Both the position numbers and the translations under genes were made by a program. Of a stretch of DNA of 64,000 bases, positions 53,401-64,000 are shown piece after piece. Location of the stretch: positions 12,018,635 through 12,082,634 of the forward strand of contig NC_087079.1 in NCBI RefSeq assembly GCF_026151205.1, written 5' to 3'. The notes under the pieces are model-generated. The model saw nothing but the letters and a program-made list of their open reading frames with translations. It did not search any database and was not told the origin of the DNA. Source of the stretch: Bolinopsis microptera. Its lineage: Eukaryota > Ctenophora > Tentaculata > Lobata > Bolinopsidae. Position 1 is the first letter of the stretch. The number at the start of each line of letters is the position of its first letter.

Positions 53401-53863
53401 GTTCGATGATTTGATACGAAATCATTCGAATAGAAACCCAGATAGTGTCCATCGTGCTATTTCCAATCCGCCAAGGACTGCTGATCTTTCCAGAAAAAGA
53501 AAGACTTCATTCAAACCAAACACGGACCACTCAAATTCACGATGGTCGAATCACGGTAGTGATCCTAAGAAGACTGCCAACCCGCCTAAAAGAGAGCAAT
53601 CTCACGAATCTTGTAGAACTTCTGATTCTCATTCAGGGTTCAGTAAGGAGTCTGACCCGGAAACGTCGGAACCTTCCGGTAAGGTGGAGCTAAAGAAGAG
53701 TACTATCCGGAGTGAAATAACCAAGATATTGTACAAATATAACCACGACTACATCACATCCAAGATAGTTCGGACCATGTTGATGCAGAAGTTTTTACTC
53801 TCGAGCTCCAGTGCAAAGGTTTCATCTTCCCCTACCCACCCCAACCCCTGGATTAATCAGTGA
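50496..53863 (+). CDS. Tandem PARP-type zinc-finger protein with DEK_C-like end, eight exons
   Basis: Exons 50496-50516, 51033-51173, 51591-51694, 51853-51938, 52039-52185, 52371-52459, 52759-52950 and 53273-53863; phases agree and give 456 residues. Finger 1 (about 36-115): KYTVIIC, C48-x2-C51, QQDLMLM, H83-x2-C86-F, then YGFNSL. Finger 2 (about 141-210): C152-x2-C155, H180-x2-C183-F, then LEKLLPYDISGLKSI. Both follow the zf-PARP pattern that senses DNA breaks in PARP1 and DNA ligase III. A Ser/Lys/Pro-rich low-complexity stretch (261-400) follows, and then IRSEITKILYKYNHDYITSK (about 404-440), similar to the DEK C-terminal DNA-binding domain. No PARP catalytic, WGR, BRCT or ligase domain is seen. 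A nuclear DNA-structure-binding role is inferred. The exon 2 acceptor and exon 4 donor lie in tandem arrays. Exons 1 and 3 are the least certain. Confidence 0.75.
50666..51045 (+). repeat. 52-bp tandem array built around a splice acceptor
   Basis: Seven complete units and one partial unit starting at 50666 with 52-bp spacing. Each contains TATCACTTCAG followed by TTTACGTTTAA(A/C). The last unit supplies the predicted acceptor of exon 2 of the PARP-finger gene (AG at 51031-51032). The units are over 95% alike by eye, so the array is young or homogenised. Confidence 0.93.
51916..52020 (+). repeat. 37-bp tandem triplication of a splice donor
   Basis: The unit CGACATTACATCGCTAGAAA followed by AAGTGAGTACTCCTCCT occurs three times at 37-bp spacing. 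The first copy is the end of exon 4 plus its GTGAGT donor. The second and third carry GTGAGT and GTAAGT donors. Use of either would shift the frame, because 37 and 74 are not multiples of three. Confidence 0.93.
52485..52720 (-). repeat. Family C repeat inside an intron of the PARP-finger gene
   Basis: An inverted relative of 8594-8850: TTGACCCAGTC, TATCTTTTACGGTTTTTGCG, GTGGTGTCAGTAAAATGG and TCGTCTCGCTTTATATATA. It fills most of the intron between exons 6 and 7. Confidence 0.8.
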
Positions 53864-54179
53864 ACTTACCACCAATTTGTCTCAGAATACCCATTTGTCT
53901 CAGCTAAAGAGGGTTAAGTGTACTTTTACCGCCGCTATATACCTGTTATCAATACTGGTAACTTTTTCCCGTGCCATCCTCACCTGTGCTGAGTTCCCAA
54001 GACTCTCTACCCCGTTGAGGAGACCAACTTCATTGGTCTCAGAGTATTTGGTTTGAAAAAACTTAGTTTGGAATATTAAAACTTGGGCCTATACCGTGCC
54101 TTTGTTATGAGATTCCATAGAAAGCAGCCCATTACAGAGCGTTAGATTTACCCTAAATTCAAGAAAAAACAAAGTATCC

Positions 54180-57100
54180 ACGAGTTCAAGTCGCTGTGAT
54201 GTCCTGGAACATCCAGGACTGCACAGGAGACGGGTCTAACAAATTTGAAAATAGCGAAATTTTTGTCAATACTCAAACAAAGCAACATTCTTTGTTTCAA
54301 GAATACAAAGAAGAAGTTAAGATTGAGGGATCTCTCTTTTAATAGCAACCGCAAAAATTCACGCCAGGAAGGGGTCTGCATTCTTGCTGAAAATGATAAG
54401 AAAAGGTGTCTCTAGTGTTGCTTTGTAATGAATCTGATGACATTATTGTGTTAAAACTGGACAAGAACTTTTTTTAAACTTTGATTTTGACCGATTTTTG
54501 GTTTGTTATTATATTAGCCCTGCATACTCGTCCTTTGTCAAGAAGAATCCAGAGTATTCTGCTAATACTTCTTGCTCTTGACTGTGTTGATCAGGACTAC
54601 GTCAAAAGGAGAGTTATTATGTGTGTTGGGGGGGCCGATGCAAGCAAGAAACTGAAAACTCCCAGGGACTATATCCTTTCTGTAATGCACTGCCATTCAT
54701 GAAACCTATAACGGACATTGGACAATCGGCACGACATAGATGAACCAAGAAAAAACAATTCTGACCTTCTATTCTGAACCACTGCCACACTTCCTTGACA
54801 TGGTTATCAATAACCAACTCAAAAGTTTAATGGTCGTATCCCTTGGGGACACCACTGGATCAAAAATGACGTCACAAATACATTGGAAGCAGGTGGTTGA
54901 CTATAATTTGTAATCACCTTCTTGGGCAGAGATCATGTAAAACTCTCTCCAGTAAAAAGGAGTTTACATCATACTCTGATCAATGTCCATTAGTCTTGAA
55001 ACTCACTTACATGTGAACCATTTGTCGCAAACTTCCAGCTCCCAGACTTTTCAACTTACCTTGGGGCTATAAGTGGGACTGAAACACCTCCCATTTACCA
55101 CTATTTAAAAAAGCCCTATACCTCGCCCGAAATTTTCAAACAATCTGGAAAGCATTGGACAACTGAATTTAGCAGTACTCTGGAGGGCAATCACAGAACG
55201 ACGATGCAGTCTTAAAATGTCTCACAGTGCTGTGATTTAGCCTTAAAAGTGAAAAGCACTCCAAAAAATTCTGCCCGTAAAAAATGGTTCGACCCAACAG
55301 TACTCTCGCGGCGGAACCTTCATAGGCTTGCAATCGGCTGGTAGTAAGCACTGTATCAGTTCCTCAGACTGAATATTTTAAGAACAACGCAACAAGCATA
55401 GCAATTTTGTAAAACAGTAAGAAAGTAGCTTTCTTAAGGTAGTTAATTGAAGCTATAGAAGAAGGTCAAATTAATCGACTGGAAAAAAATTTAAACGGCT
55501 TATACAAGAACATGACATAGCCCCTTACTTGGACAATTTGATTTTAGCTTGCTTCCATGACCTTCTTTGCATCCCTTTTATGAAACACCAGACCAGGTGC
55601 CAGTTCTCCACTCACCACAATCCACTAAACATTACCCTGTTCCACCAGATCTGGATATCCTAAAATAGCCTCATGTCAGAATCTGAAGTGACCTCTGCCA
55701 TCAAAAATCTCAAAAAGGTAAAGTTGCTCAAAACGGACTTGATATCCAACGAAGATGCTTCAGAGGTAACTCCCGGCTTTGTCTCAAAGCCATCCTCAAA
55801 AACTTCAACCACTTCACTGGTCTCCGGTTACTATCATGGCACACCAGCATCATTACCTCTATTTCAAGTCTGGCAACCCTTTCAGCCGGACAACTACAGA
55901 GCAATAGGCTGTTGTAGCTGTATGGGTAAACTGTTCTCTAGATCTTACTTGAGGTTCTCCTGCAACTTTCAAAAAGCTCTACTGCCCTGACCCAAAAGAA
56001 ACAACTAGGGTTCTCGGGAAGGGTGCTCTAAAACAAATGACCACGTTTTTTACCCCTTAAGACTGTCATTGACAAATATACCAAGGTTAAAAAAGCTCGT
56101 CTCTATGCATCGCTTTGTTGTGATCTAAGACAGGCCTTTGACACTGTATGTAGGACCTCCTTCTGCACAAAATCACATGCCTTGGGAATAACGGGAAAAA
56201 CTTCTTCCAATTGCCTAAGTGATATGTATAGAACTCAATAGCTCCATATAAAAATCTCCAATACTCTTGTCCCCTAATATTGGACAATTGAAAAGAACAG
56301 GCAGGGACACCTCTATCACCGGACCTTTTTATATCTATATCAACGGACTTGTCATCTCTCCGGAAATCTGTTGGTGATTATCTATTCTAGCTGACGTACT
56401 AATATCACATTCTGCTTGGGCTGACGTTCTTGTCCTACTTGCCTATGTCCAGGCCTTGCAAGACAATATATATAAAACATCCTATTCGACTTCTGTAACT
56501 CTTTGGGCCTTGAAGTAAATTAAAACCAAGATTCTCATATTCTGACTCTAAAAGAAACTAATCCTATGAACATTATTTTGGGAGGCCAGCCCATCCAACA
56601 CACCGACAAATACTGCTATCTGGCATTATATTCCACAGAAATGGAGCTTTTACAGCAGCAAATTACTGAACTGAGGGCCAAGGCTCTCCGTGCTCTCTAT
56701 GGCCTCAAAGGCAATATCGTCCAAAGATGCCCCTCTCTAACCGTTCTCTAATACATTCTATTTGACTCTCTAGTAAACGAACTGCGGTATGGCTGCCAAA
56801 TCTCTATGTCCTCACTCAAAAACTCATGAGATAACTTCCAAAACAGATAGCAAAGCTACCCCAGCATTACTCTCAGGTACATCTCCCAAGACCACTATGA
56901 AAGATTCACCTTAGTTTATCCAAGTGGTCCTTGTCTGTCCATTCAAAATGCATCAATTATAGGCTGCTGGGTGCGAAAGTGGGAGCCACCCCCTTTCTTT
57001 GAAGCTGCAAACTTGACAATAGATTTCTATACTCGCCTTGAAAAGCACTGAAAATGAATTCTCTCCGATGCCATTTCACGAGCAGATTATGATGGGCCTT

Positions 57101-57540
57101 CCATTGTACACCAACATCTCTAATCTTCTCACCAAATTTACTTCCCCCCACTCATCCTCTTCATATTTTCCAAGCTCTTACCCAAATCAGTCACAACATG
57201 AGAAGAATTTTGTGGATACCTGGATATTGCCAAGGCAATTCCTCACCTAAATTTAGAATTCCTACAATACAAATTACAATTGATTTTGAACCAGAAACAT
57301 ACTTAGGGTGGTTAAGATCCCTCGATGCTCGAAAAGCGTAAACAAGGTTTCGTATTAGCTGCACAAATCTTTACATTGAGAGGGGCCTTTACGAAACCCC
57401 CCTTAGTATCCAAGAGAACTCGATGGTGCACTTTTTCGCTTTTTCAGCAGGGGCTTATGCCTATTGTGGAAGAAATATCATGTTCTAACTTGAATGTTTA
57501 CTTACTCCTCAGTTAGAGAAAATTTAACTTCCATCCCATA
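54180..57540 (+). pseudogene. Full-length but heavily decayed LINE
   Basis: Fragments in shifting frames follow the order of one LINE polyprotein. At about 54195 is an endonuclease start (MSWNIQDCTGDGSNKFEN). Near 54850 is VSLGDTTG, reminiscent of GDFN. At 55673-55990 come SESEVTSAIKNLKKVK and NYRAIGCCSCMGKLFSR (RT N-terminal region). Around 56090-56250 is DLRQAFDTVCR (motif A). At 56566-56757 is ILGGQPIQHTDKYCYLALY...KALRALYGLKG (thumb). Many stops and frameshifts show it is old. The clade is probably L1/Tx1-like, not certain. Neither end could be defined exactly. Confidence 0.65.
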
Positions 57541-59600
57541 TATTTACTGACTAGCCGGTTTGCTATCGATAAAACACTAGACCCTACAAATTTACTGCCA
57601 CAGCAAGAGCATTCCATTCATTCTCTCTGTGAACGAAAAATTTTACAGGCCTCTTAGAGCCCAGATTTTCCACTCAAATAATGCCAATGCATAGTGCTTT
57701 AGGACCTCAAAAATAGTAATATTAAAACATTCTATGTTTTAGCCTACAACATCTGTAAATAACTAGAATTGTGTAACCTTTACATTATTTCAGAATTATA
57801 AACTATTGTGAATTCAATAAAATAGTTATCTTTTTGTATCCTTGTATCCTTGTATCTTGTATCCTACATGTTGCACCTCAATGACTGTAAATCAGACATT
57901 TTGGGCCGCCAAATTTTTTTAATGGCCTAAACTCAGATTTCTGTCCCAAAACTTAAGGTCATGAGACAATTCTATGTGTATTCTGCAAATTCATGTGGAA
58001 TAATATGACAACACTATTGAGTTCTAATGTTTTGAGCGAAGTCGTTTGAGATATGGGCAATTTTCGTTCATTTTTTGCGATTATTTTGAACACAGAATCC
58101 AAGTTAGGTTAGATATTGAGCTGATATTCATAGAGAAATGTGTAATATATGCTTTCCTGCATATAAAGTTAGTTTTCATCAAAAATATTGATTTTGACCA
58201 ATTTATGGACCAAAAATCGATCAATTTTGTGCTTATGCCCAAAATATGGATTTGTTTTTGTTTTTATACCATACTCGGCCAATTTTTATCCAATTTTGAA
58301 AAAACTTGTTATGTGGTTCAGGAGTCTAGTAGCTACATAGTAGAAGGCATCCAAAGCTGGTTTTTGGGCTAGTTCAGGGTTTTTGACCAACTTTATTTGC
58401 TGGGGGGTGCGTTAGTCCTATATTCTGGGGGCCTCGTAAAATTGTGGTGGCCATAACTTTTTTCAAATTGTCTGTTTGCAGATGTCTCGATGAAAAGATA
58501 GCTTAAAATAATACTTATACTCCATACCAAGTAGTCTTTAATGGCATGTGTTGGACAGATTTTGGTATGACAATTTTTCGCCATATTTTACTCCTCTAGA
58601 AAATGACATCATCGTTTAAAATCTTTCGCTGTCATGACCAAATATACCCAACTAACTCATGTAGGTCAAAATTTTTATTCAGACACATAAGTTACATGTT
58701 TTTACGCCAATCCTAGCAGTATCAGATCCATTAGTATCGGTTATATGGTAGAACTGTATCCACTTTCATGACCTATATTTTGGGGGCCACCTATATTCTG
58801 GGGGCCCTATACCGTATTAAAATTAGAAAAAAATAGGAAAAACCCGTCAATATGGGGCATGGGGCTAATGTACTACACAATAATGTTCACCTTCAGTCCT
58901 CAATCAATGATCCTCATAATTATTCAAACAGTGTCTTTCTCCAATTCCAATTGACCAATTGGAGCGGAGGACCGAGTTGAAAACTTGATGTTGTTTGCAC
59001 TTATGAGTTATGTAACGATATTAGTTACATAAAATTGTTTAGCAATTTTAACATTGCTTATTTGGACTCAGAGGTTGTTTAGAGAAATTCACAATGAATG
59101 AAAGTAAAAAACTTATAATCACAAGAGAATGAATTTATGTATGTTATTTTTCAGTAAATTTTTTGTTATGATTATATTTACCAAAAAACCGATATACTAT
59201 TCAGGATAGACTTACCTGGGTTTTTTGGTTTTGGTTTTGGGTTTAGCTTTTTAGCGTTTAGGTCTTGCGTTTACTTGGTCACCAACGATTATAACATGGC
59301 GACGAGTCTGGTTTCGAACTTTACGCTTATCCAAGGAACCACGAATTGTGTTCAGAGGAGGTGGCTGGGAAATCTTTGAAAAACGCCGCGTCTGTGTCAT
59401 TTTCGCACAGCAGATAAGTTACAGATGACGCAAACGAGAAAACGCTAAAAATAGAGAACTCATGAGAAACACTGTTTAAAAGTTCAATCTGGGGCCTGAC
59501 GTTGATGGAAGTTGCGTGCATTTACGTTCCAGCTGAAATTAAAGTCATTGGACTTCGTCCCTGTGAAAAACTCTATGTTGATCGGTTTACTCACCAAATC
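57541..59600. other. Intergenic, no gene recognised
   Basis: AT-rich. It includes a short (TTGTATCC)n run at 57832-57868 and a TATATTCTGGGGGCC string present at 58420 and again, twice and diverged, at 58776-58812. The open frame 58046-58372 is hydrophobic low-complexity and is not called. Confidence 0.4.
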
Positions 59601-62568
59601 AAAATTGTAGCTCACAGCAGATGTTTATGGCTTGAATCAGATTGCTGGTGTATCCTCTTGTATTTTTTGTCACGACTTGAAGGAAGTGCTAATGTTTGTC
59701 AGTTCGGTTGATTTGTTTGATTTTATGGTGCGTACACGTTTGTGGCTGGACTATTCCTCTGATAGGATACGTGCTGAACTCATATCAGAATCTGCTTACC
59801 AACGGTCACGTCTGCCAGCTCTGTTCGATAATGGCTCAGACGAAGGAGAACGCTCTGCAAAGTTCAGTGTTCGTCACAAACAACTATGTTCAAAAAAACC
59901 CGGGAAGTTTCAAACACCTCAAAACTCTAAGTTCAAGCAGAGGCCGGACTTAGCTTTGTTTTACACGGTGTACTGTTCGTGGTCATGTTGCGAAAAACTG
60001 CAAAGTTCCGTTGCTGAAACTGTCGCAAAACCCGGACATATCGCATTGAATGTCGTTCAGCTTAGAAGCAAATCCATTGTGTCTGAAGGGATTGTTGATC
60101 ATGATGATGGCAACGGCTTGCGCTGCTGGATTATGGGTACACACATCAAGAGTCGGAGAACACGTTTTTCTGCGGGGAGACGGCTGTTTCCTGTCCAGAT
60201 TCCAGTACAGACTCATGTTCCGATGGTACTCTTCCTGCATCAGTTGTTAGTATTTGTCCAGTGTATTGATTGTAATCAGTAAAACCATTTCTTAAAGTTA
60301 AGATTAATGATAGATTTGAAAATGGAGTTTAGATATGGTTCATCTTAAGCTGTATAAGTAAGGTCTGATTTAGCTAGACTAGGACTAACTGTTGCCAGAT
60401 TGTTCCATGTCCAGAAATTGCGAGTAGCTAATTTTAATTGTATGAAAGCATTGACTTGCAAGGGCCCTTGTACACATTGAATTTAGAGGACAAGAACTGG
60501 GATTTTACCACTATATGTTGTCGATTGTCGGTTTCCCAACACTCTCTAGGTCGAGAGTGGATCATCCAGATGTTTGGTAAAGGACTGGTTGGTTCATGAT
60601 GATAGGACTTGTTGATGTTGAGCATTCTTACGCTGTCTCCAAGCTCAGAGAGGGAACTTGTTAGTGTGTACTCCCAGTCCTGTGTTCGATCCGGAGTTGG
60701 AATGTTAAGGATTCGAAGCTTGTCTACAATTTTAAGGCCTGATGAGAGAGCAAAGTTTTGCAAGGCAAGGCAGGTCCCATTTGCCACGTAGAAATGGTTG
60801 GGATAGCCTTGTGAAGAATTGACAGCTGCTTCAACAGGAGCACTCAGATGGGGCTTCACCCAATAGTCCTGTCATGAAAGCGGATGGTACAATTCGCATA
60901 TGTGTGACTAAATAACTACGTAAACCTAATCTTGACACAAGCTATTTTACTCTTCCTACGGAGAGAAAGATTGCTAGGAGTAAGAATGTCGGAAGGTACA
61001 CTGTTTACTAAGCGGATATCAGAGACGCTTTTAATAGTTTGAAGTTGAGTGAAATGTGACAAAGATTGTGCTTTGAACACACACAAAGGATGTTCAGTTC
61101 TACTCTCTACCCTTCGGTATATCATCTGCCGGACCGTATTTGAACGCAAGAGTGATGATACCTTGAGAAAAAGAACAGAGAACACGGCATGCTGTTTGAC
61201 GACATTCTAATCACAGGACCTGATGTTGAGAGTCACCTGGAGAATTGTGAGAACGGTGATTTCAGCACTAGAGAATGAAGGCTACAAATGCCGGCTAGAC
61301 AAGGGTGTTTTCATGGAGCCTAGCGTGAATTTCTAGGCCATTGAAGTATCTGCTGACGGGATAAGACCGCTGAGTTCGAAAGTTGAAACGATAGTGAGAT
61401 GCACGTATCTACTACTAGAGCGAGATGATATCATTTCTTGGTGGTGCAACCAGTACTATTCACGTTTTTATTCCATAACATGTAACTGTTGTTGATCCTT
61501 ATCCGTTTAAGTCCCGCTGACAGTATTTTCCACTTTGGAGATAGAGAAAAGAGAGCTTTTGATGAGTTAAAAGCGATGTTATCGTCTGGACTTGGTTCTA
61601 TCAGTCTACGAACCTGAGCTGGGGTTAAAGCTTGACCACGGACGCTTCAATCCGGTGGTTTAGGAGCTGTTACGTAACATATTGATGAAAATGGGACAGA
61701 GCGACCGATCGAGTATATTTCTCGAAATCTCGACGAAATCGGAGAGAAAACTATTCCATGATAGAAAAGGAAGCAGTGGCAATAGTTTGGGCGACTAAGA
61801 GATGCACGTTTTCTTTTTGGGACGACGTTAACCTAGTTACAGACCAACGCCGCTGGAATCTTCTTTCACCCTAGTCGTGGATTCTAGCATGGTGGCAGGT
61901 CGTTTTACAACGTGGTTCATTGTTCCTAAGCGGTTACACTTACAGATCAGGTTTCGACCCATGGAAACATTGTAATGTGATCTATGTTCCCGTTTTCCAC
62001 TGCTTTAGGACACTCGCAGAGACGAGAGAGTTGATGACGAGTTAACAGCGAGTTTGAAATGAAACCTCTAGATATGTTACAGCGTGCACTATTCGGTGAT
62101 GACAAACCTTTGATTGACGCTGAGTTATAGCTAGTCACACGAGAAGTTACAAGACACTTGGTCGGAGTGTTTACTGTTTGTTAAGACGGCTGGAACGAGA
62201 ACCCCCTGTTGTGTCGAGCTGAAACCGTTTACACACGTCGAAACGAGTTGTCAGTAGACCAGAACTGTATTGTCTGGGGATCTCGAGTTGTTATTCCAGA
62301 GAGTAGAGATAGAAGCGTGCTTTCAATGCTGCATGCAACACCACATGGGCATTTTCTCAGACAAAGCATTAGCGAGAGGTATGTTTATTGGCCAAACATG
62401 GATGCTGAGATCGAGGAAATGGTTTAAAACTATGTGAACCATGTAACTAAACCAGAAGGAACCCGCTGATCTACACCACACCCATCGGGCTAAAACTATG
62501 GAGGCTTGGGAGCGGATTCATTCTAGATTTCTGGGGACCCTTTCCTTGGATCTATGTGGCTGATAGTA

Positions 62569-62605
<37 letters not shown>

Positions 62606-63300
62606 ACCCCCCCCCAAATCCCTCCCCCCCCAGTTCGTATTCAAAATGGTTAGAAGTTGTTAGATGACGAACATTACAAGTAAGTGGTGATTCAGGGAGT
62701 TACGGACTTCTTTAGCCGTTGGGAATACCCAAGATAATAGTATCAGACAATGGATCGAGTTTACTTCAGAAGAGTTTAAAGTATTCACGAATATTATACC
62801 AGATCCGACACCGTGCTTATGCTGCTTACTACACCTGCAAGTAATGGACAAGCAGAAGTTGCAGTTCGGACTGTTCCCCAAAGAGCTATGACGGTTGATC
62901 TTGAAAAAAACCCTGGACGTATGGTGTAACCTGGCTGATTGGCCTGCTAAACTTACCGAACACACCACACTCCACTTCCGGAGTGAGCCTAGCAGTTGCA
63001 TGATGTGTTCACGACGGACAAGAAAAAACGCCCTTGAGTTTTCTACACCGAGTTCGAGTAGTAGTTTTGCATAAAGTTGCTTTAACGCTCAGTACACGGA
63101 TTGCTTGAATCGAGACTTCGTGATCTAAATATTGAGGACACCCTAAATTGTTTTTTTTTTTTATCGTTCTATGATGAGACCAAGAAGTGATGGTGGAAAC
63201 GGTGTTATTCGAGGGTAAGGAAGGTACCAAAGTGCTACTGATCAAAACACCTGATGGAGTCTACCGCAAGCATTTGGACCAGGTGATCAGAGGATCTGTT
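59600..63300 (+). pseudogene. Decayed Ty3/Gypsy-type LTR retrotransposon interior
   Basis: Broken segments keep the Ty3/Gypsy domain order on the plus strand. About 59630-60280 is a Gag/protease-side open stretch without a sure motif. About 61085-61330 has RT hallmarks (YSLPFGISSA; HLENCE...EGYKCRLDK). About 61555-61860 has an RNase H trace (FDELKAML; YSMIEKEAVAIVWATKR). 62209-62427 is the integrase zinc-binding region (IVWGSRVVIPESRD...YVYWPNMDAEIEEMV). About 62460-62990 is a degraded integrase core, and about 63190-63295 the integrase C-terminal KHLDQV. Numerous stops, frameshifts and a poly-C insertion (62572-62628) make it dead. No LTRs were identified at either side. Confidence 0.7.
62572..62631. 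repeat. Poly-C tract
   Basis: A run of roughly 40 C with one A, followed by a second C-run. It lies inside the integrase-core remnant. A shorter pure C-run lies at 63309-63326. Such tracts are prone to sequencing or assembly length error. Confidence 0.95.
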
Positions 63301-64000
63301 GTGTCAGCCCCCCCCCCCCCCCCCCCTGGAACGTTGCAACAAACAGATCGGTAACCGAGAGTTGAGCTGGAGATAAGAGATGAGCCAGAGTTTTACAGCT
63401 ACTATTGGTGATTTAGAGAAGGGACGCGAGCTTACTGGAGTACAGAGCCGAAATGCGATTATGTTTGGTATAATCCAAATTCTACCCGCTGAGCCTGACC
63501 ATAAGCAGAGTTATACCTTAATCACTGCACAATTCTTGTACTTAAACCACGGGAGCTTTGCCATAGAAATTAACCGTAGCTCTTTAAATACCTAAATATT
63601 GTTAGAGAGCATGAATTGCATCAACCTTAATTTCTTTGCCAGAAACCTTTGACGTGATAGGTAAACCCCAGACAGGCTAAGTTACCACAAACTGGGAGGT
63701 AATAAAAACACGTTTCATTATCACATTATGACAGTTGTTTTATTTGGAAGGTTGTAAATCTAACCACACATTAATCAGTTAAATTATCCAGATTCAAACA
63801 TAAAGTTACAAATATTCCCTGTCAGTTATGTTTGAAGGAAACACGGTTATTTTTTGTTTTATACGAATGCGCTAAGTTTGAAAATCCGGTGTAGCGAGCG
63901 CAACACGTTTCAACATTTTCAGTGGAGTTCAATTACGCTATTGTAGATTTCATTTTAACCACGTTTTCAAACATTTTTAATTTTGTACGACTGTTTTATA
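63300..64000. other. Window end, possible 3' flank of the Gypsy remnant
   Basis: 63380-63595 is open for 71 codons without a recognised motif. After that the sequence is AT-rich. No LTR matching any upstream segment was found. Confidence 0.35.

Noticed and set aside
60434-61185. Minus-strand frames in the Gypsy remnant
   Set aside because: They run opposite to the degraded RT domain and show no motifs.
1-64000. tRNA, rRNA, CRISPR array, operon or bacterial promoter features
   Set aside because: No cloverleaf with A and B boxes, no rRNA-like segment and no spaced repeat array were seen; the DNA is eukaryotic.

Overview
The window is eukaryotic nuclear DNA from an animal. It is AT-rich, and its genes are split into short exons with GT..AG introns. 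Three genes are clear metazoan orthologues (ZNF277, ARL8, DNAJC17), and about half of the sequence is transposon debris. The mix of an L2-like LINE, a restriction-like-endonuclease LINE of R4/Dong type, decayed Ty3/Gypsy sequence and many small MITEs suits an early-branching animal such as a cnidarian. The species cannot be fixed from sequence alone.

Layout. Positions 1-12,200 are mostly repeats: MITEs including a 300-bp hAT-type copy with a perfect 8-bp target duplication, tandem arrays, a G-rich inverted-repeat element and one LINE tail. Positions 12,250-13,350 hold the tail of a LINE-type polyprotein. At 15,012-17,276 is a compact six-exon ankyrin-repeat gene. A C2H2 zinc-finger exon lies antisense in its first intron. 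Positions 18,100-20,800 hold MITEs and LINE scraps. At 20,854-25,188 is an unusual reverse-transcriptase element. It lies between two nearly identical 187-bp direct repeats and is interrupted by an inserted LINE on the opposite strand. A 5'-truncated R4/Dong-like element (25,832-28,300, minus strand) abuts ZNF277 (28,780-32,310).

The right half has a Harbinger-type MITE (33,240-33,751), ARL8 (34,255-36,536), repeats, LINE fragments, and one open L2-like LINE ORF with all endonuclease and RT motifs intact (42,054-44,939). An ORF1-type protein and a second, 3'-end-only copy of the R4-like element follow. Next come DNAJC17 (48,402-50,225) and a tandem PARP-type zinc-finger gene (50,496-53,863). 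The last 10 kb are a rotted LINE (54,180-57,540) and a rotted Ty3/Gypsy element (about 59,600-63,300).

The host genes are independent housekeeping or nuclear functions, not an operon or pathway: lysosome positioning (ARL8), splicing (DNAJC17), and zinc-finger proteins. The most novel material is (i) the two-PARP-finger gene with a DEK-like C-terminus, whose splice acceptor and a splice donor have both been amplified as tandem repeats; (ii) the direct-repeat-bounded RT element; and (iii) the R4-like element whose two copies both sit in TAA microsatellites and carry a structured, repeated 3' UTR. Exon models were built by hand from phase-consistent splice sites and have no transcript support here.
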